64,000 nt of DNA, from positions 124,001-188,000 of the forward strand of contig NZ_JFYV01000034.1 of NCBI RefSeq assembly GCF_000632225.1, read 5' to 3'. A model generated the notes under the pieces. That model was not told the origin of the DNA. It searched no databases and worked only from the letters and a program-made list of their open reading frames with translations. How positions within the stretch are numbered: the first letter of the stretch is position 1; each line of letters starts with the position of its first letter. The DNA is from Sphingomonas sp. RIT328. Lineage in GTDB: Bacteria; Pseudomonadota; Alphaproteobacteria; Sphingomonadales; Sphingomonadaceae. The position numbers and the translations under genes are program-made. Shown here in pieces: positions 34,853-43,385 of the stretch.

Positions 34853-36157
34853 TCAGCCCTGCCGCCGCAGGCGCACCATGAAGAAGCCGTCGCAACCGCC
34901 CGCCGCGGCGAGCATCCCCGGCAGCGTGCGGACATAGCCCTCGGCATGAACCGGAATCCCCTCGGGCAGCAGCGCTGCGGCGGGTGCATCGATCGCATAA
35001 TCGGGCCGGTCGGCGAGGAAGCGGGCGAGCTGCGCCTCGCCCTCGGCGGGTTCGAGGCTGCACGTCGCGAAGACGAGCGATCCGCCGGGGCGGACCCAGT
35101 CGGCGGCACGCGCCCACAGTCGCGCCTGCAGCGCCGCCATCTCCTCGATGATCGGCGGATGGACGCGGTGGAGCACGTCGGGATGACGGCGGAAGATGCC
35201 GGTGGCGCTGCACGGCGCGTCGATCAGCAGCGCGTCGGCGGGCGCCTCGGGCTGCCAGCGCAACACGTCGCCGGCGATCACCTCGGCCTTGAGCCGGGTG
35301 CGGAACAGGTTCTCGCGCAGCCGCTTGATCCGCGCGTTCGACACGTCGACCGCGGCGACGGTGAAGCCGGCGGCGGCGAGCTGGAGCGTCTTGCCGCCCG
35401 GCGCGGCGCACAGATCGATCGCGCGCGCCGGCGCCTCGCCCTGCTGGCGCACCGCATCGGCGAGCAGCCGCGCCGGCAGCGAGGCGGCGATGTCCTGCAC
35501 CCACCAGCGCCCCTCGGCAAAGCCGGGCAGCTCGGTCACCGATCCCGCATCGGCGACGCGGACGTGGCCGGGCAGCAGGCTGGTGCCGCCGAGCGCGACG
35601 CGCCACTGTTCGGTCTCCGCCGGATCGGCGAGCGTGATGTCGAGCGGCGGCGGTGCGGCGATCGCCTGCGCCGCGCCGTCGGTCATCGCCGGCCCCCAGG
35701 CCGCCTCCCAGCGCGCCTCGACGAGCGGCGGCAGCGCCGGCAGCTCGGGAAGCAGCACGCCCGACCGGACGATCGCGCCGAACACGCCATGGACGAGCTT
35801 GCGCGGGCCGCCGTCGACCAGCGGCAGCACGGTGGCGATCGCGGCATGATGCGGGGTGCCGAGCACCAGCGCCTGGACGAGCGCGATACGCAGCGCCATC
35901 CGCGCCTTGGCATCGTCGGGCAGCGGCCGTTCGGTGACCGAATCGATCAGCGCGTCGAGGTCCGGCAGCCGCCGCAACACCTCCGCGGCGATCGCATGGG
36001 CGAGGCCGCGGTCGGGGCCGTAGACATGGCGCGTCGCCGCGACCAGCGCCTGTTCGAGCGGCTCGCCCCGCCGCAGCACCGCATCGAGCAGGCGCAGCGC
36101 AGCGCGGCGCGATGGGGTGCCGAGGGCATCGGAATCGCTATTCGGAGATCGGGGCAA
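34853..36157 (-). CDS. rsmB: 16S rRNA m5C967 methyltransferase
   Basis: Methylates cytosine 967 of 16S rRNA using SAM. The 434-residue protein has a NusB-like RNA-binding N-terminal domain (RRAALRLLDAVLRRGEPLE, GLAHAIAAEVLRR) and a Rossmann methyltransferase domain with IDLCAAPGGKTLQLAAAG, the motif IV cysteine in DAPCSATG and the catalytic cysteine in FATCSLEPAEGE. Length matches the family. It is the first gene of the rsmB-rpe-heparinase-like cluster and is divergent from the small DUF1674 gene. Confidence 0.93.
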   Translation of the reverse strand: MPRSPNSDSDALGTPSRRAALRLLDAVLRRGEPLEQALVAATRHVYGPDRGLAHAIAAEVLRRLPDLDALIDSVTERPLPDDAKARMALRIALVQALVLGTPHHAAIATVLPLVDGGPRKLVHGVFGAIVRSGVLLPELPALPPLVEARWEAAWGPAMTDGAAQAIAAPPPLDITLADPAETEQWRVALGGTSLLPGHVRVADAGSVTELPGFAEGRWWVQDIAASLPARLLADAVRQQGEAPARAIDLCAAPGGKTLQLAAAGFTVAAVDVSNARIKRLRENLFRTRLKAEVIAGDVLRWQPEAPADALLIDAPCSATGIFRRHPDVLHRVHPPIIEEMAALQARLWARAADWVRPGGSLVFATCSLEPAEGEAQLARFLADRPDYAIDAPAAALLPEGIPVHAEGYVRTLPGMLAAAGGCDGFFMVRLRRQG

Positions 36158-36217
36158 ACTTGTCTTACCTGCGGCTGATGACGATATGAATTCCTCCCCT
36201 TAGACCGGAGAGCCGCG

Positions 36218-36379
36218 ATGGGCCAACGTCCTGCGCATGTGAAGCCGCCCGCCTACCTCAGCCGCAACCCGCCGGTCCCGACACCGGAGGCCAAGCCGTC
36301 GACCCAGCCCGATCCGCTCGGGCTCAACCCGACGCGCTACGGCGACTGGGAGCTGAAGGGCATCGCGGTCGATTTCTGA
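36218..36379 (+). CDS. DUF1674 protein, SdhAF4-like assembly factor
   Basis: A 53-residue protein beginning MGQRPAHVKPPAYLSRNPP and ending NPTRYGDWELKGIAVDF, the hallmark C-terminus of the DUF1674/SDHAF4 family. In mitochondria and some bacteria these proteins help flavinylated succinate dehydrogenase subunit A during assembly. GGAG lies seven bases before the ATG. It is short but the C-terminal match is clear. The sdh genes are not in the window. Confidence 0.85.
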   Translation: MGQRPAHVKPPAYLSRNPPVPTPEAKPSTQPDPLGLNPTRYGDWELKGIAVDF

Positions 36380-36459
36380 CCGTCGGGCGGACGCACGGGG
36401 GGGGGGGCGCCGTTTCGGACCGTCCCCGGATCGGAACAATCGTTCGCGCATATGCGTCC

Positions 36460-38343
36460 ATGATCGATGTTAATTTTTGGCAGCGCCCGGAGCGTGTCTT
36501 GACGATCGGACGCGGCGCGCGGCGCGGCCTTGCCGCGGGTGGTATCGGCCTGATCGTGCTGCTGCTCGCCGTCGCCGCCTTTCCGTTCGGGCTGCTCAAG
36601 CCGATCGTCGCCGACCGGCTCGGCAAACGGTTCGGGCGGGCGGTGAGCATCGAATCGATGACGCGGATCGACACGATCGGCTTCACCCCGACGATCGCGG
36701 TGCGCGGCGTCCGCATCGCGCAGGCGGACTGGGCAGGATCGGGAGAATTCCTGCGCCTGCGCGAAGCGCGCGTCCGCTTCCCGCTCTGGCCGCTGCTCAC
36801 CGGCACCTTCCGCCCTCGCGATATCGTCGTCGAGGGGCTGCAGCTCGCGCTGGTCCGCGCCGCCGATGGCCGCACCAACTGGTCGCGCCCGGGCGAGCCC
36901 GAGCGCGGCGGTGCGTCGACCGATCTGCGCGGCCTCACCGTGCGCGACAGCCGCATCTCCTATCGCGACGCCAAGCGGCAGCGGACCGCCGATGTCGCCT
37001 TCACCTCGGATGCCAACGGACTGCACGCCGCCGGCAGCGGCACGGTGCGCGGCACCGCGGTGCGGATCGCGGTCGACGGCGCCTCGGTCGCGCAGCCGGT
37101 GGCGGGGCCGTGGCCGTTCACCGCGACGATCACCGGCACCGCGCTGTCGCTGCACGCGCGCGGCAGCACCGACCGGCCGCTCGATACCGATGCGATGACG
37201 CTCGACGTCACCGCGCGCGCCGCCGACCTGCGGCTGATCGATGCGGTGATTGAGGCGGGGCTGTTCGGCACGCAGCCGGTCGCGCTCACCGCGCATGTCC
37301 GCCACCAGGCTCCGCGCTGGATCGTCACCGACCTCAAAGGCACGATCGGACGCTCCGACCTGTCCGGCCATGTCACCGTCGACAAGCAGGACGGGCGCAC
37401 CAGGCTGGACGGCGCGATCGCATCGCGCCGGTTCGACTTCGACGATCTGTCGTCGGACGAGGGCAAGGCGGCGGGCGCCGCGCTCGAACGTCGGATCGGC
37501 CCGCGGCTGGTGCCGGACACGCGCATCAACCTCGCCAACGTCGCACGCACCGACGGGCGGATCGCGGTGCGCGTCGCGCGCGTGTTCAGCCATGGCGGCA
37601 GCACTTCGGTGACGGGGATCGACGGCGTGCTGACGCTCGACCGGTCGCGGCTGCGCGTCGCGCCGCTGACCATCCGCCTCGCCGGCGGAACGGCGCGCGG
37701 CACGGTGACGGTCGACCAGCGGGGTGGCGCGAAGACGCCGCGGCTCGGTGTCGACCTGCGCCTCGTCGGCACGCGGATCGAGGCGCTGGCCGGCGATGCG
37801 GGCGCGTTCACCGGGCGCGTCGCCGCTTTGGCGCGGCTGAGCGGGCGCGGCGATACGATCCGCAGCGCGATCGGCCGGTCCGACGGGCGGATCGGCCTCA
37901 CCATCCGCGACGGCTCGCTGCCGGCGCGCTATGCCGCCGCGCTCGGTTTCGACGCGGGGCGGGCGCTGCTCGCGGGCGGGGCGGACAGCGCGCGGCTGCG
38001 CTGTCTGGTGCTCGCGCTGCCGGTGCACGGCGGGCGGGGCGAGGCCGCGCCGCTGGTCGTCGACACCAGCGCCAGCCAGCTCCACGGCAGCGGCACGATC
38101 CGCTTTCCCGACGAACGGATCGACCTGCGGCTGACCGGCGCACCCAAGGGGCACAGCCTGCTGCGGCTGCCCGGATCGGCCTATGTCACCGGCAGCCTCA
38201 GCGATCCGGTGCTGACCGTGCCGCCCGAGGTCAAATCGGTCGGCAACATCTTCAAGGCGATCGGCCGCGCGATCACCGGCCGGCAGGGGCCGAGCGCGAC
38301 CGACGCCGATTGCGCCGGGCTGGTGGCGCGCGCGCTGCGGTGA
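36460..38343 (+). CDS. AsmA family protein
   Basis: A 627-residue envelope protein with one N-terminal membrane helix (GGIGLIVLLLAVAAFPFGLL, about residues 27-46) and a long periplasmic beta-rich region with repeated AsmA-type units (VRGVRIAQADWAGSGEF, LTGTFRPRDIVVEGLQLALV, near the C-terminus LHGSGTIRFPDERIDLRLTG). AsmA-like proteins bridge the periplasm and are implicated in phospholipid transport to the outer membrane. Eleven consecutive G residues (36397-36407) lie about 50 bases before the ATG. It stands alone on its strand. Confidence 0.85.
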   Translation: MIDVNFWQRPERVLTIGRGARRGLAAGGIGLIVLLLAVAAFPFGLLKPIVADRLGKRFGRAVSIESMTRIDTIGFTPTIAVRGVRIAQADWAGSGEFLRLREARVRFPLWPLLTGTFRPRDIVVEGLQLALVRAADGRTNWSRPGEPERGGASTDLRGLTVRDSRISYRDAKRQRTADVAFTSDANGLHAAGSGTVRGTAVRIAVDGASVAQPVAGPWPFTATITGTALSLHARGSTDRPLDTDAMTLDVTARAADLRLIDAVIEAGLFGTQPVALTAHVRHQAPRWIVTDLKGTIGRSDLSGHVTVDKQDGRTRLDGAIASRRFDFDDLSSDEGKAAGAALERRIGPRLVPDTRINLANVARTDGRIAVRVARVFSHGGSTSVTGIDGVLTLDRSRLRVAPLTIRLAGGTARGTVTVDQRGGAKTPRLGVDLRLVGTRIEALAGDAGAFTGRVAALARLSGRGDTIRSAIGRSDGRIGLTIRDGSLPARYAAALGFDAGRALLAGGADSARLRCLVLALPVHGGRGEAAPLVVDTSASQLHGSGTIRFPDERIDLRLTGAPKGHSLLRLPGSAYVTGSLSDPVLTVPPEVKSVGNIFKAIGRAITGRQGPSATDADCAGLVARALR

Positions 38344-38472
38344 CGGTGACGGCCGCGCCAGCGCGCGGCTGCCCCGCCGTTCCGACGGCCGGCCGCGGCA
38401 AATCCGCCCAACACCGGATGACGAGGCGCTTTCTGCTCGCCGCGCGGCGGCTGCGCCGGTAGGATCGCCGTC

Positions 38473-39132
38473 ATGAATGATACCGCCACCGCCGGCGGCG
38501 CCTCCGGTGCCAGCCTGATCCCCGACACCACCGGCGCTTTCACCATCGCGCATCTCGCGGTGATCGCGCTGTTTGCGATCGCGGTGATCGTCGCCATCGT
38601 CTGGGGCGCGCGCCTCAAGCGCCAGCGCAAGGCCGCCGAGCGCGAGATCGCCAGCCACAATGCCGAGGTCGCCGCACCGCCCGAGCCGACCCCCGCCCCT
38701 GCTCCTGCTCCTGCTCCTGCTCCGCGCGTCGTGCCCGCCGCACCGGCGGCGCCCGTTCAGCCCGTGACGCCGCCCGCACCCGCCGAAGCGATCGCCGCGC
38801 CCGATCCGATCGCGAACGAGCCGATCGCCGCCGCCGCGCCGCTCGATGCCGCGCCCGCGATGGAGGCCGCCTCCGCGCCGGCCGATTCGCCCGCCGACGC
38901 ACCGGTCGGCACGCTCAAGGGCCTCGGGCCCAAGCTCGCCGCGCGCCTTGGCGAACTCGGTATCACCACGGTCGGCCAGATCGCCGCGCTCACCGACGAC
39001 GAGGCGGCGCGGCTCGATGCGCAGCTCGGGCCGTTCTCCGGCCGGATCGCGCGCGATCGCTGGATCGAACAGGCGCGCTTCCTCGCCGCGGGCGATCGTG
39101 CCGGGTTCGAGGCGGTGTTCGGCCGGCTGTAA
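38473..39132 (+). CDS. Membrane-anchored helix-hairpin-helix protein
   Basis: A 219-residue protein with one membrane helix (IAHLAVIALFAIAVIVAIVW, about 25-44), a long Pro-Ala linker and a C-terminal domain GTLKGLGPKLAARLGELGIT, then TVGQIAALTDDEAARLDAQL and WIEQARFLAAG. That domain is the helix-hairpin-helix form seen fused to NuoE-like and ribosomal proteins; it may bind nucleic acid or protein. The linker contains four APs encoded by a CCTGCT tandem repeat (about 38696-38722), so its length could vary between strains. Function unknown. Confidence 0.75.
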   Translation: MNDTATAGGASGASLIPDTTGAFTIAHLAVIALFAIAVIVAIVWGARLKRQRKAAEREIASHNAEVAAPPEPTPAPAPAPAPAPRVVPAAPAAPVQPVTPPAPAEAIAAPDPIANEPIAAAAPLDAAPAMEAASAPADSPADAPVGTLKGLGPKLAARLGELGITTVGQIAALTDDEAARLDAQLGPFSGRIARDRWIEQARFLAAGDRAGFEAVFGRL

Positions 39133-39138
39133 TGCCGG

Positions 39139-39534
39139 TCAGCGGGACAGGAACGGCGCGGCGAGCTCGGGCCGCACCCGCAGCAGCCGCCCGGTGGCGC
39201 GATCGAGCAACGCCCAGGTCGTCACCGCCTCCACCTTGACCCGGCCGTCGGCGCCGGTGAAGCGGACGTGGCGGTCGAAGCGCGCGCCCTTGGGCGGCTC
39301 GGGCACCCACGTCTCGCCGGTCACCGTCTCGCCCGCCGCGACGTTGCCGCGATAGTCGATCGCGTGGCGCGTCACGACCCAGACCAAGGCGGCCTGATCC
39401 GCTTCGCTTGCCACCGCCGCCCAATGCGCGACGGCGATGTCCTGGATCCAGCGCACCCACACCGCATTGTTGACATGGCCGAGCTCGTCGATGTCGTCCG
39501 CCGTGGCGGTGATCGACAAAGTGAAGCGGCTCAT
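39139..39534 (-). CDS. Acyl-CoA thioesterase (hot-dog fold, 4HBT-like)
   Basis: A 131-residue hot-dog enzyme with the active-site segment DDIDELGHVNNAVWVRWI (14-31); the aspartate of the D-x-x-GHVNN motif is the likely catalytic base or nucleophile. ETVTGETWVPEPP and RFTGADGRVKVEAVTTWAL complete the fold. It releases free acids from CoA, but the preferred acyl group is unknown. The ATG at 39534 overlaps the DedA stop (ATGA), so it is the last gene of an oligopeptidase-DedA-thioesterase run. Confidence 0.85.
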   Translation of the reverse strand: MSRFTLSITATADDIDELGHVNNAVWVRWIQDIAVAHWAAVASEADQAALVWVVTRHAIDYRGNVAAGETVTGETWVPEPPKGARFDRHVRFTGADGRVKVEAVTTWALLDRATGRLLRVRPELAAPFLSR

Positions 39535-40100
39535 GCCTGCCGCCGCCGTCGCCACCAGCGGACCGCGGCGACCACGGTCCCCAGCACCAGCGCGGCGAGC
39601 GCCACCCACAGCCACTGCCGCCCGTGCGGGCGATAGCGACCGAGCAATTCGGCGATGCCGGTGCCGAACACATAGCCGAGGCCGGTGAACAGCACGCCCC
39701 ACACCGCCGCGGCGACCGCGTTGATCCACAGGAAGGTGCGCGCCGGCACCTGCGTCGTGCCGATCGCGATCGGGCTGACCGTGCGCAGCCCGTAAAGGAA
39801 GCGGAACACGAAGATGAAGCCGATCGGATGGCGTTCGAGCGTGTCGAGCGCCTTGGCGAAGGCGGGCTTGGCCTGCGCGCGCTGCACCCAGCGATGGTTG
39901 CGGAAGCGGCGCCCGGCGGCGAAGAACGCCTGGTCCGCGACGAACGAACCGGTCGCGGCGGCGATCATCGCACCGGGCAGCGACAGCATCCCCTCATGCG
40001 CGAACAGACCGCCGGCGAGCACCATCGTCTCGCCCTCGATCCCCGCGCCGAGGAATACCGCAGCGAGCCCGTATTCGGCGATGAGCGCCTCGATACTCAG
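39531..40100 (-). CDS. DedA-family membrane protein (apparent CTG start)
   Basis: A 189-residue inner-membrane protein of the DedA/VTT group, implicated in undecaprenyl-phosphate or phospholipid recycling. The conserved opening LIAEYGLAAVFLGAGIEGET, then MVLAGGLFAHEGML, is followed by FRFLYGLRTVSPIAIGTTQV, the family signature. The first ATG in frame (40025) would remove the essential IEGET segment; the only start-like codon upstream that fits is CTG at 40100, which overlaps the preceding stop as CTGA. That mirrors the NTGA junctions elsewhere in this window. Start therefore inferred, not certain. Confidence 0.8.
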   Translation of the reverse strand: MSIEALIAEYGLAAVFLGAGIEGETMVLAGGLFAHEGMLSLPGAMIAAATGSFVADQAFFAAGRRFRNHRWVQRAQAKPAFAKALDTLERHPIGFIFVFRFLYGLRTVSPIAIGTTQVPARTFLWINAVAAAVWGVLFTGLGYVFGTGIAELLGRYRPHGRQWLWVALAALVLGTVVAAVRWWRRRRQA

Positions 40101-42157
40101 CGGTCGATCCCGAGCTGCCAGAGCACGAAGGCATGTTCCTCCGCCGCCTCGCGCAGCGATTCGAACCGGCCCGACTTGCCGCCGTGGCCCGCGCCCATAT
40201 TGGTCTTGAGCAGCAGCACGTTATCGTCGGTCTTGGTGGCGCGCAGCCTGGCCGCCCATTTCGCCGGCTCCCAATAGGTGACGCGCGGATCGTTGAGCCC
40301 GCCCGAGATGAACAGCGGCGGATAGGCCTGCGCGACGACATTGTCGTAGGGGCTGTAGCTGCGGATCAGCTCGAACGCGGCCTTGTCCTCGATCGGATTG
40401 CCCCATTCGGGCCATTCGCCCGGCGTCAGCGGCAGATCGGCGTCCATCATCGTATTGAGCACGTCGACGAACGGCACGTCGGCGATCACCGCGCCCCACA
40501 GAGCGGGATCGGAATTGACGATCGCCCCCATCAGCTCGCCGCCCGCCGACCGGCCGGCGGTGGCGATGCGTCCGGCGCTGGTCCACCCGCCCGCGATCAG
40601 GCCGCGCGCGACATCGACGAAGTCGTTGAACGTGTTGGTGCGCTTGTCGAGCTTGCCGTCGTGATACCATTGCTGGCCAAGATCGTCGCCGCCGCGGATA
40701 TGTGCGATCGCATAAGCGAACCCCCGATCGAGCAGCGACAGCCGCCCGGTCGAGAAGCCCGGCGGGATCGCATAGCCGTAGGCGCCATAAGCGTAGAGGA
40801 ACACGGGCTGCGACCCGTCGCGCTGGAAGCCGGCGGGGTAGACGATCGACACCGGAATCTCGGTGCCGTCACGCGCGGCGATCTTGAGCCGCTCGGTACG
40901 ATAGCCGGCGGCGTCATAGCCGGCGGGGATCTCCTGCACCTTGCGCACGGTCAGCGCGCCGGTCGCGACGTCATAGTCGTAGACGGTGCCGGGCGTCACC
41001 ATCGACTCATAGCCGAGGCGCAGCGTGTCGACCGCATATTCGGGATTGTCGCCGAGGCCCGCGGCATAGCTCGCTTCCGGAAAGGCGATCGGCTGCGGTT
41101 CGCGCGGCGCGTCGTAGCGGTGCACCGCGATCTGATCGAGCCCGTCGAGCCGGCCTTCGACGACGAAGAAGTCGCGATAGCATTCGACGCCGGTCATGTA
41201 GAAATGCGGGTCGGCGGGGATCAGCTCCTGCCACTCACCCGGCGCGTCGATACGCGCGGTGCACAGCCGCCACATCGGATCGGTGTCGTTGGTGTGGATG
41301 AACAGCGTGCCGTCATGCGCGTCGACGTCATATTCGCGCCCCGGCCGGCGCGGCGCGACGAGGATCGGTGTCGCCAGCGGGTCGTGCGCGGGGAGCAGCC
41401 GCACCTCGCTGGTGACGTGATCGCCGGTGCTGATCACCAGCCACTGCCGGTCGCTTGTCTCGCCGACCGCGACGCGATAGCCCTCGTCCGCCTCGTGGAA
41501 CAGCTCGATATCCGTCTCGACCGGCGTGCTGAGCCGGTGGAAGCGGGCATTGTCGGTCCGCCATTGGTCGTTGGCGAGGCCGTAGAGGAAGCCGGCATCG
41601 TCGCTCGTCCAGACGATGTCGGAGAGCATGCCGGGAATGACCTCGGGCAGATGCTCGCCGGTATCGAGATTCTTGACGCGCACCTCGAACCGCTCGGCGC
41701 CGCTGTCGTCGATCGCATAGGCGAGGTGACGGCCGTCATTGCTCACCGCAAAGGCGCCGAGGCGGAAATATTCCTTGCCCTCGGCAAGCGCCGGCTCGTC
41801 GAGCAGCAACTCATCGTCGCCGCCGGTGACGGGCTTGCGCCACCATTTGCGATACTGGCCGCCGGTCTCGTACGCGGTCCAGTAGAGCCAGTCGCCGTCC
41901 TTTTGCGGCACCGAGGATTCGTCTTCCTTGATGCGCGCCTTCATCTCTTCGTACAGCCGGTCGACCAGCGGCTGGTGCGGCGCCATCACCTGTTCGAAAT
42001 AGGCGTTTTCCGCTTCCAGATAGGCGAGCACGTCGGGGTCGCCGACGTCGGGATAGTCCGGGTCCTTGAGCCAGGCATAGGGATCTTCGATGGTGATGCC
42101 GTGCGCGGTGAAGCTGTGCGGGCGCCGGGCGGCGACGGGCGGGGTAGGTACGGTCAT
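40097..42157 (-). CDS. ptrB: Oligopeptidase B (S9 family)
   Basis: A 686-residue cytoplasmic serine peptidase cutting short peptides, usually after Arg or Lys. The N-terminal beta-propeller is visible (EDPYAWLKDPDYPDV, VPQKDGDWLYWTAYETGGQY). The catalytic domain has the nucleophile Ser near 536 in GRSAGGELMGAI, the acid in SGGLNDPRV and the His in GAGHGGKSGRF. PYDNV and YPPLFI are also typical. It heads the run oligopeptidase-DedA-thioesterase. No signal peptide. Confidence 0.93.
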   Translation of the reverse strand: MTVPTPPVAARRPHSFTAHGITIEDPYAWLKDPDYPDVGDPDVLAYLEAENAYFEQVMAPHQPLVDRLYEEMKARIKEDESSVPQKDGDWLYWTAYETGGQYRKWWRKPVTGGDDELLLDEPALAEGKEYFRLGAFAVSNDGRHLAYAIDDSGAERFEVRVKNLDTGEHLPEVIPGMLSDIVWTSDDAGFLYGLANDQWRTDNARFHRLSTPVETDIELFHEADEGYRVAVGETSDRQWLVISTGDHVTSEVRLLPAHDPLATPILVAPRRPGREYDVDAHDGTLFIHTNDTDPMWRLCTARIDAPGEWQELIPADPHFYMTGVECYRDFFVVEGRLDGLDQIAVHRYDAPREPQPIAFPEASYAAGLGDNPEYAVDTLRLGYESMVTPGTVYDYDVATGALTVRKVQEIPAGYDAAGYRTERLKIAARDGTEIPVSIVYPAGFQRDGSQPVFLYAYGAYGYAIPPGFSTGRLSLLDRGFAYAIAHIRGGDDLGQQWYHDGKLDKRTNTFNDFVDVARGLIAGGWTSAGRIATAGRSAGGELMGAIVNSDPALWGAVIADVPFVDVLNTMMDADLPLTPGEWPEWGNPIEDKAAFELIRSYSPYDNVVAQAYPPLFISGGLNDPRVTYWEPAKWAARLRATKTDDNVLLLKTNMGAGHGGKSGRFESLREAAEEHAFVLWQLGIDR

Positions 42158-42316
42158 GCCAGAGCCTTAGCCGCGCGTATCCGAGCCGTCATGCCCTTAC
42201 CCGCGCGGCCGGGCAGCTGAGCAACGAAGCGGAAACACGTTGGTCATTGAACCGTTCCGCTGCCCCGGTCATGGCCAATCCGGGAAGGCGTCCGAACGAC
42301 ATAAGGGGGATAGACG

Positions 42317-43249
42317 ATGGCCGGCGGACTGGTGGCGTTGCTCGACGATATCGCGGCGATGGCGAAGCTTGCGGCGGCGAGCCTCGACGACGTCGCCGGC
42401 GCGGCGGGCAAGGCGGGCGCCAAGGCGGCGGGCGTGGTGATCGACGATACGGCGGTGACGCCGACCTATGTCGTCGGCCTCAGCCCGGCACGTGAGCTGC
42501 CGATCATCGGCAAGATCGCGCTCGGGTCGCTGCGCAACAAATTGCTGTTCCTGCTTCCGGCCGCGCTGGTGCTGAGCGCGCTCGCGCCCTGGGCGATCAC
42601 GCCGATCCTGATGCTCGGCGGCGCCTATCTGTGCTTCGAGGCGGCGGAGAAGATCGTCGGTGCGCTCACCGGCCACGGCCATGACGCCGCGGCGGCGGTC
42701 GCGACCGATGCCAAGACGCTGGAGGACCGGCAGGTATCGGGCGCGGTGCGCACCGACCTGATCCTGTCCGGCGAGATCATGGCGATCGCGCTCGGCGAAT
42801 TGGGCGACCAGACATTGCTCAACCAGGCGATCGCGCTGGCGGTGGTCGGGATCGCGATCACGATCGGCGTCTATGGCATCGTCGCGCTGATCGTGAAGAT
42901 GGACGACATCGGCCTGCATCTTGCCCGACGGCCCGGCGCGGGCGTGCAGGCGTTCGGGCGCGGGCTGGTCGCGGCGATGCCGGTGGTGCTCGACGCGCTG
43001 TCGCTGATCGGCACCGCGGCGATGGTCTGGGTCGGCGGCGGCATCATCGTTCATGGGCTGGAGGCGTTCGGCCTGACCGGCCTGCCCCATGCGCTCCACG
43101 CCGCGGCCGAAGGTGCCGCGGCGGCGGTCGGCGTGCTGCCGGGCGTGGTGTCGTGGCTGGTGACCGCGGTAGGATCGGGGATCGTTGGGCTGATCGTCGG
43201 CAGCGCGATCGTCGGCGCGCTGCACCTGCTGCCGCGCAAGACGCATTGA
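42317..43249 (+). CDS. DUF808 family membrane protein (YedI-like)
   Basis: A 310-residue inner-membrane protein starting MAGGLVALLDDIAAMAKLAA, with DDVAGAAGKAGAKAAGVVID, TPTYVVGLSPARELPI and a series of six or so helices ending in a long Gly/Ala-rich tail. This is the DUF808/YedI family, whose function is not known. AAGGGGG lies a few bases before the ATG. It is a single gene between the divergent oligopeptidase and a repeat. Confidence 0.9.
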   Translation: MAGGLVALLDDIAAMAKLAAASLDDVAGAAGKAGAKAAGVVIDDTAVTPTYVVGLSPARELPIIGKIALGSLRNKLLFLLPAALVLSALAPWAITPILMLGGAYLCFEAAEKIVGALTGHGHDAAAAVATDAKTLEDRQVSGAVRTDLILSGEIMAIALGELGDQTLLNQAIALAVVGIAITIGVYGIVALIVKMDDIGLHLARRPGAGVQAFGRGLVAAMPVVLDALSLIGTAAMVWVGGGIIVHGLEAFGLTGLPHALHAAAEGAAAAVGVLPGVVSWLVTAVGSGIVGLIVGSAIVGALHLLPRKTH

Positions 43250-43280
43250 GGCGCGCCGACATGAAGGTGGCGATCGGGGA

Positions 43281-43382
43281 CGGGCGGGCTTCGACAGGTT
43301 CAGCCCGAACGGTGGGAAAGCGGGGGGTGCGCTCATCTCCCACACCGTTAGCCCTAAGCCCGTCGACGGGCGGGCCTCGATG
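43281..43382. repeat. Inverted repeat of family B
   Basis: CGGGCTTCGACAGGTTCAGC near the left and GCCCGTCGACGGGCGGGCC near the right bracket CGAACGGTGGG...CCCACACCGTTAG, complementary halves of a long imperfect stem. It occupies the gap between the convergent DUF808 and HerA-like genes. Confidence 0.65.
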
Positions 43383-43385
43383 CCC

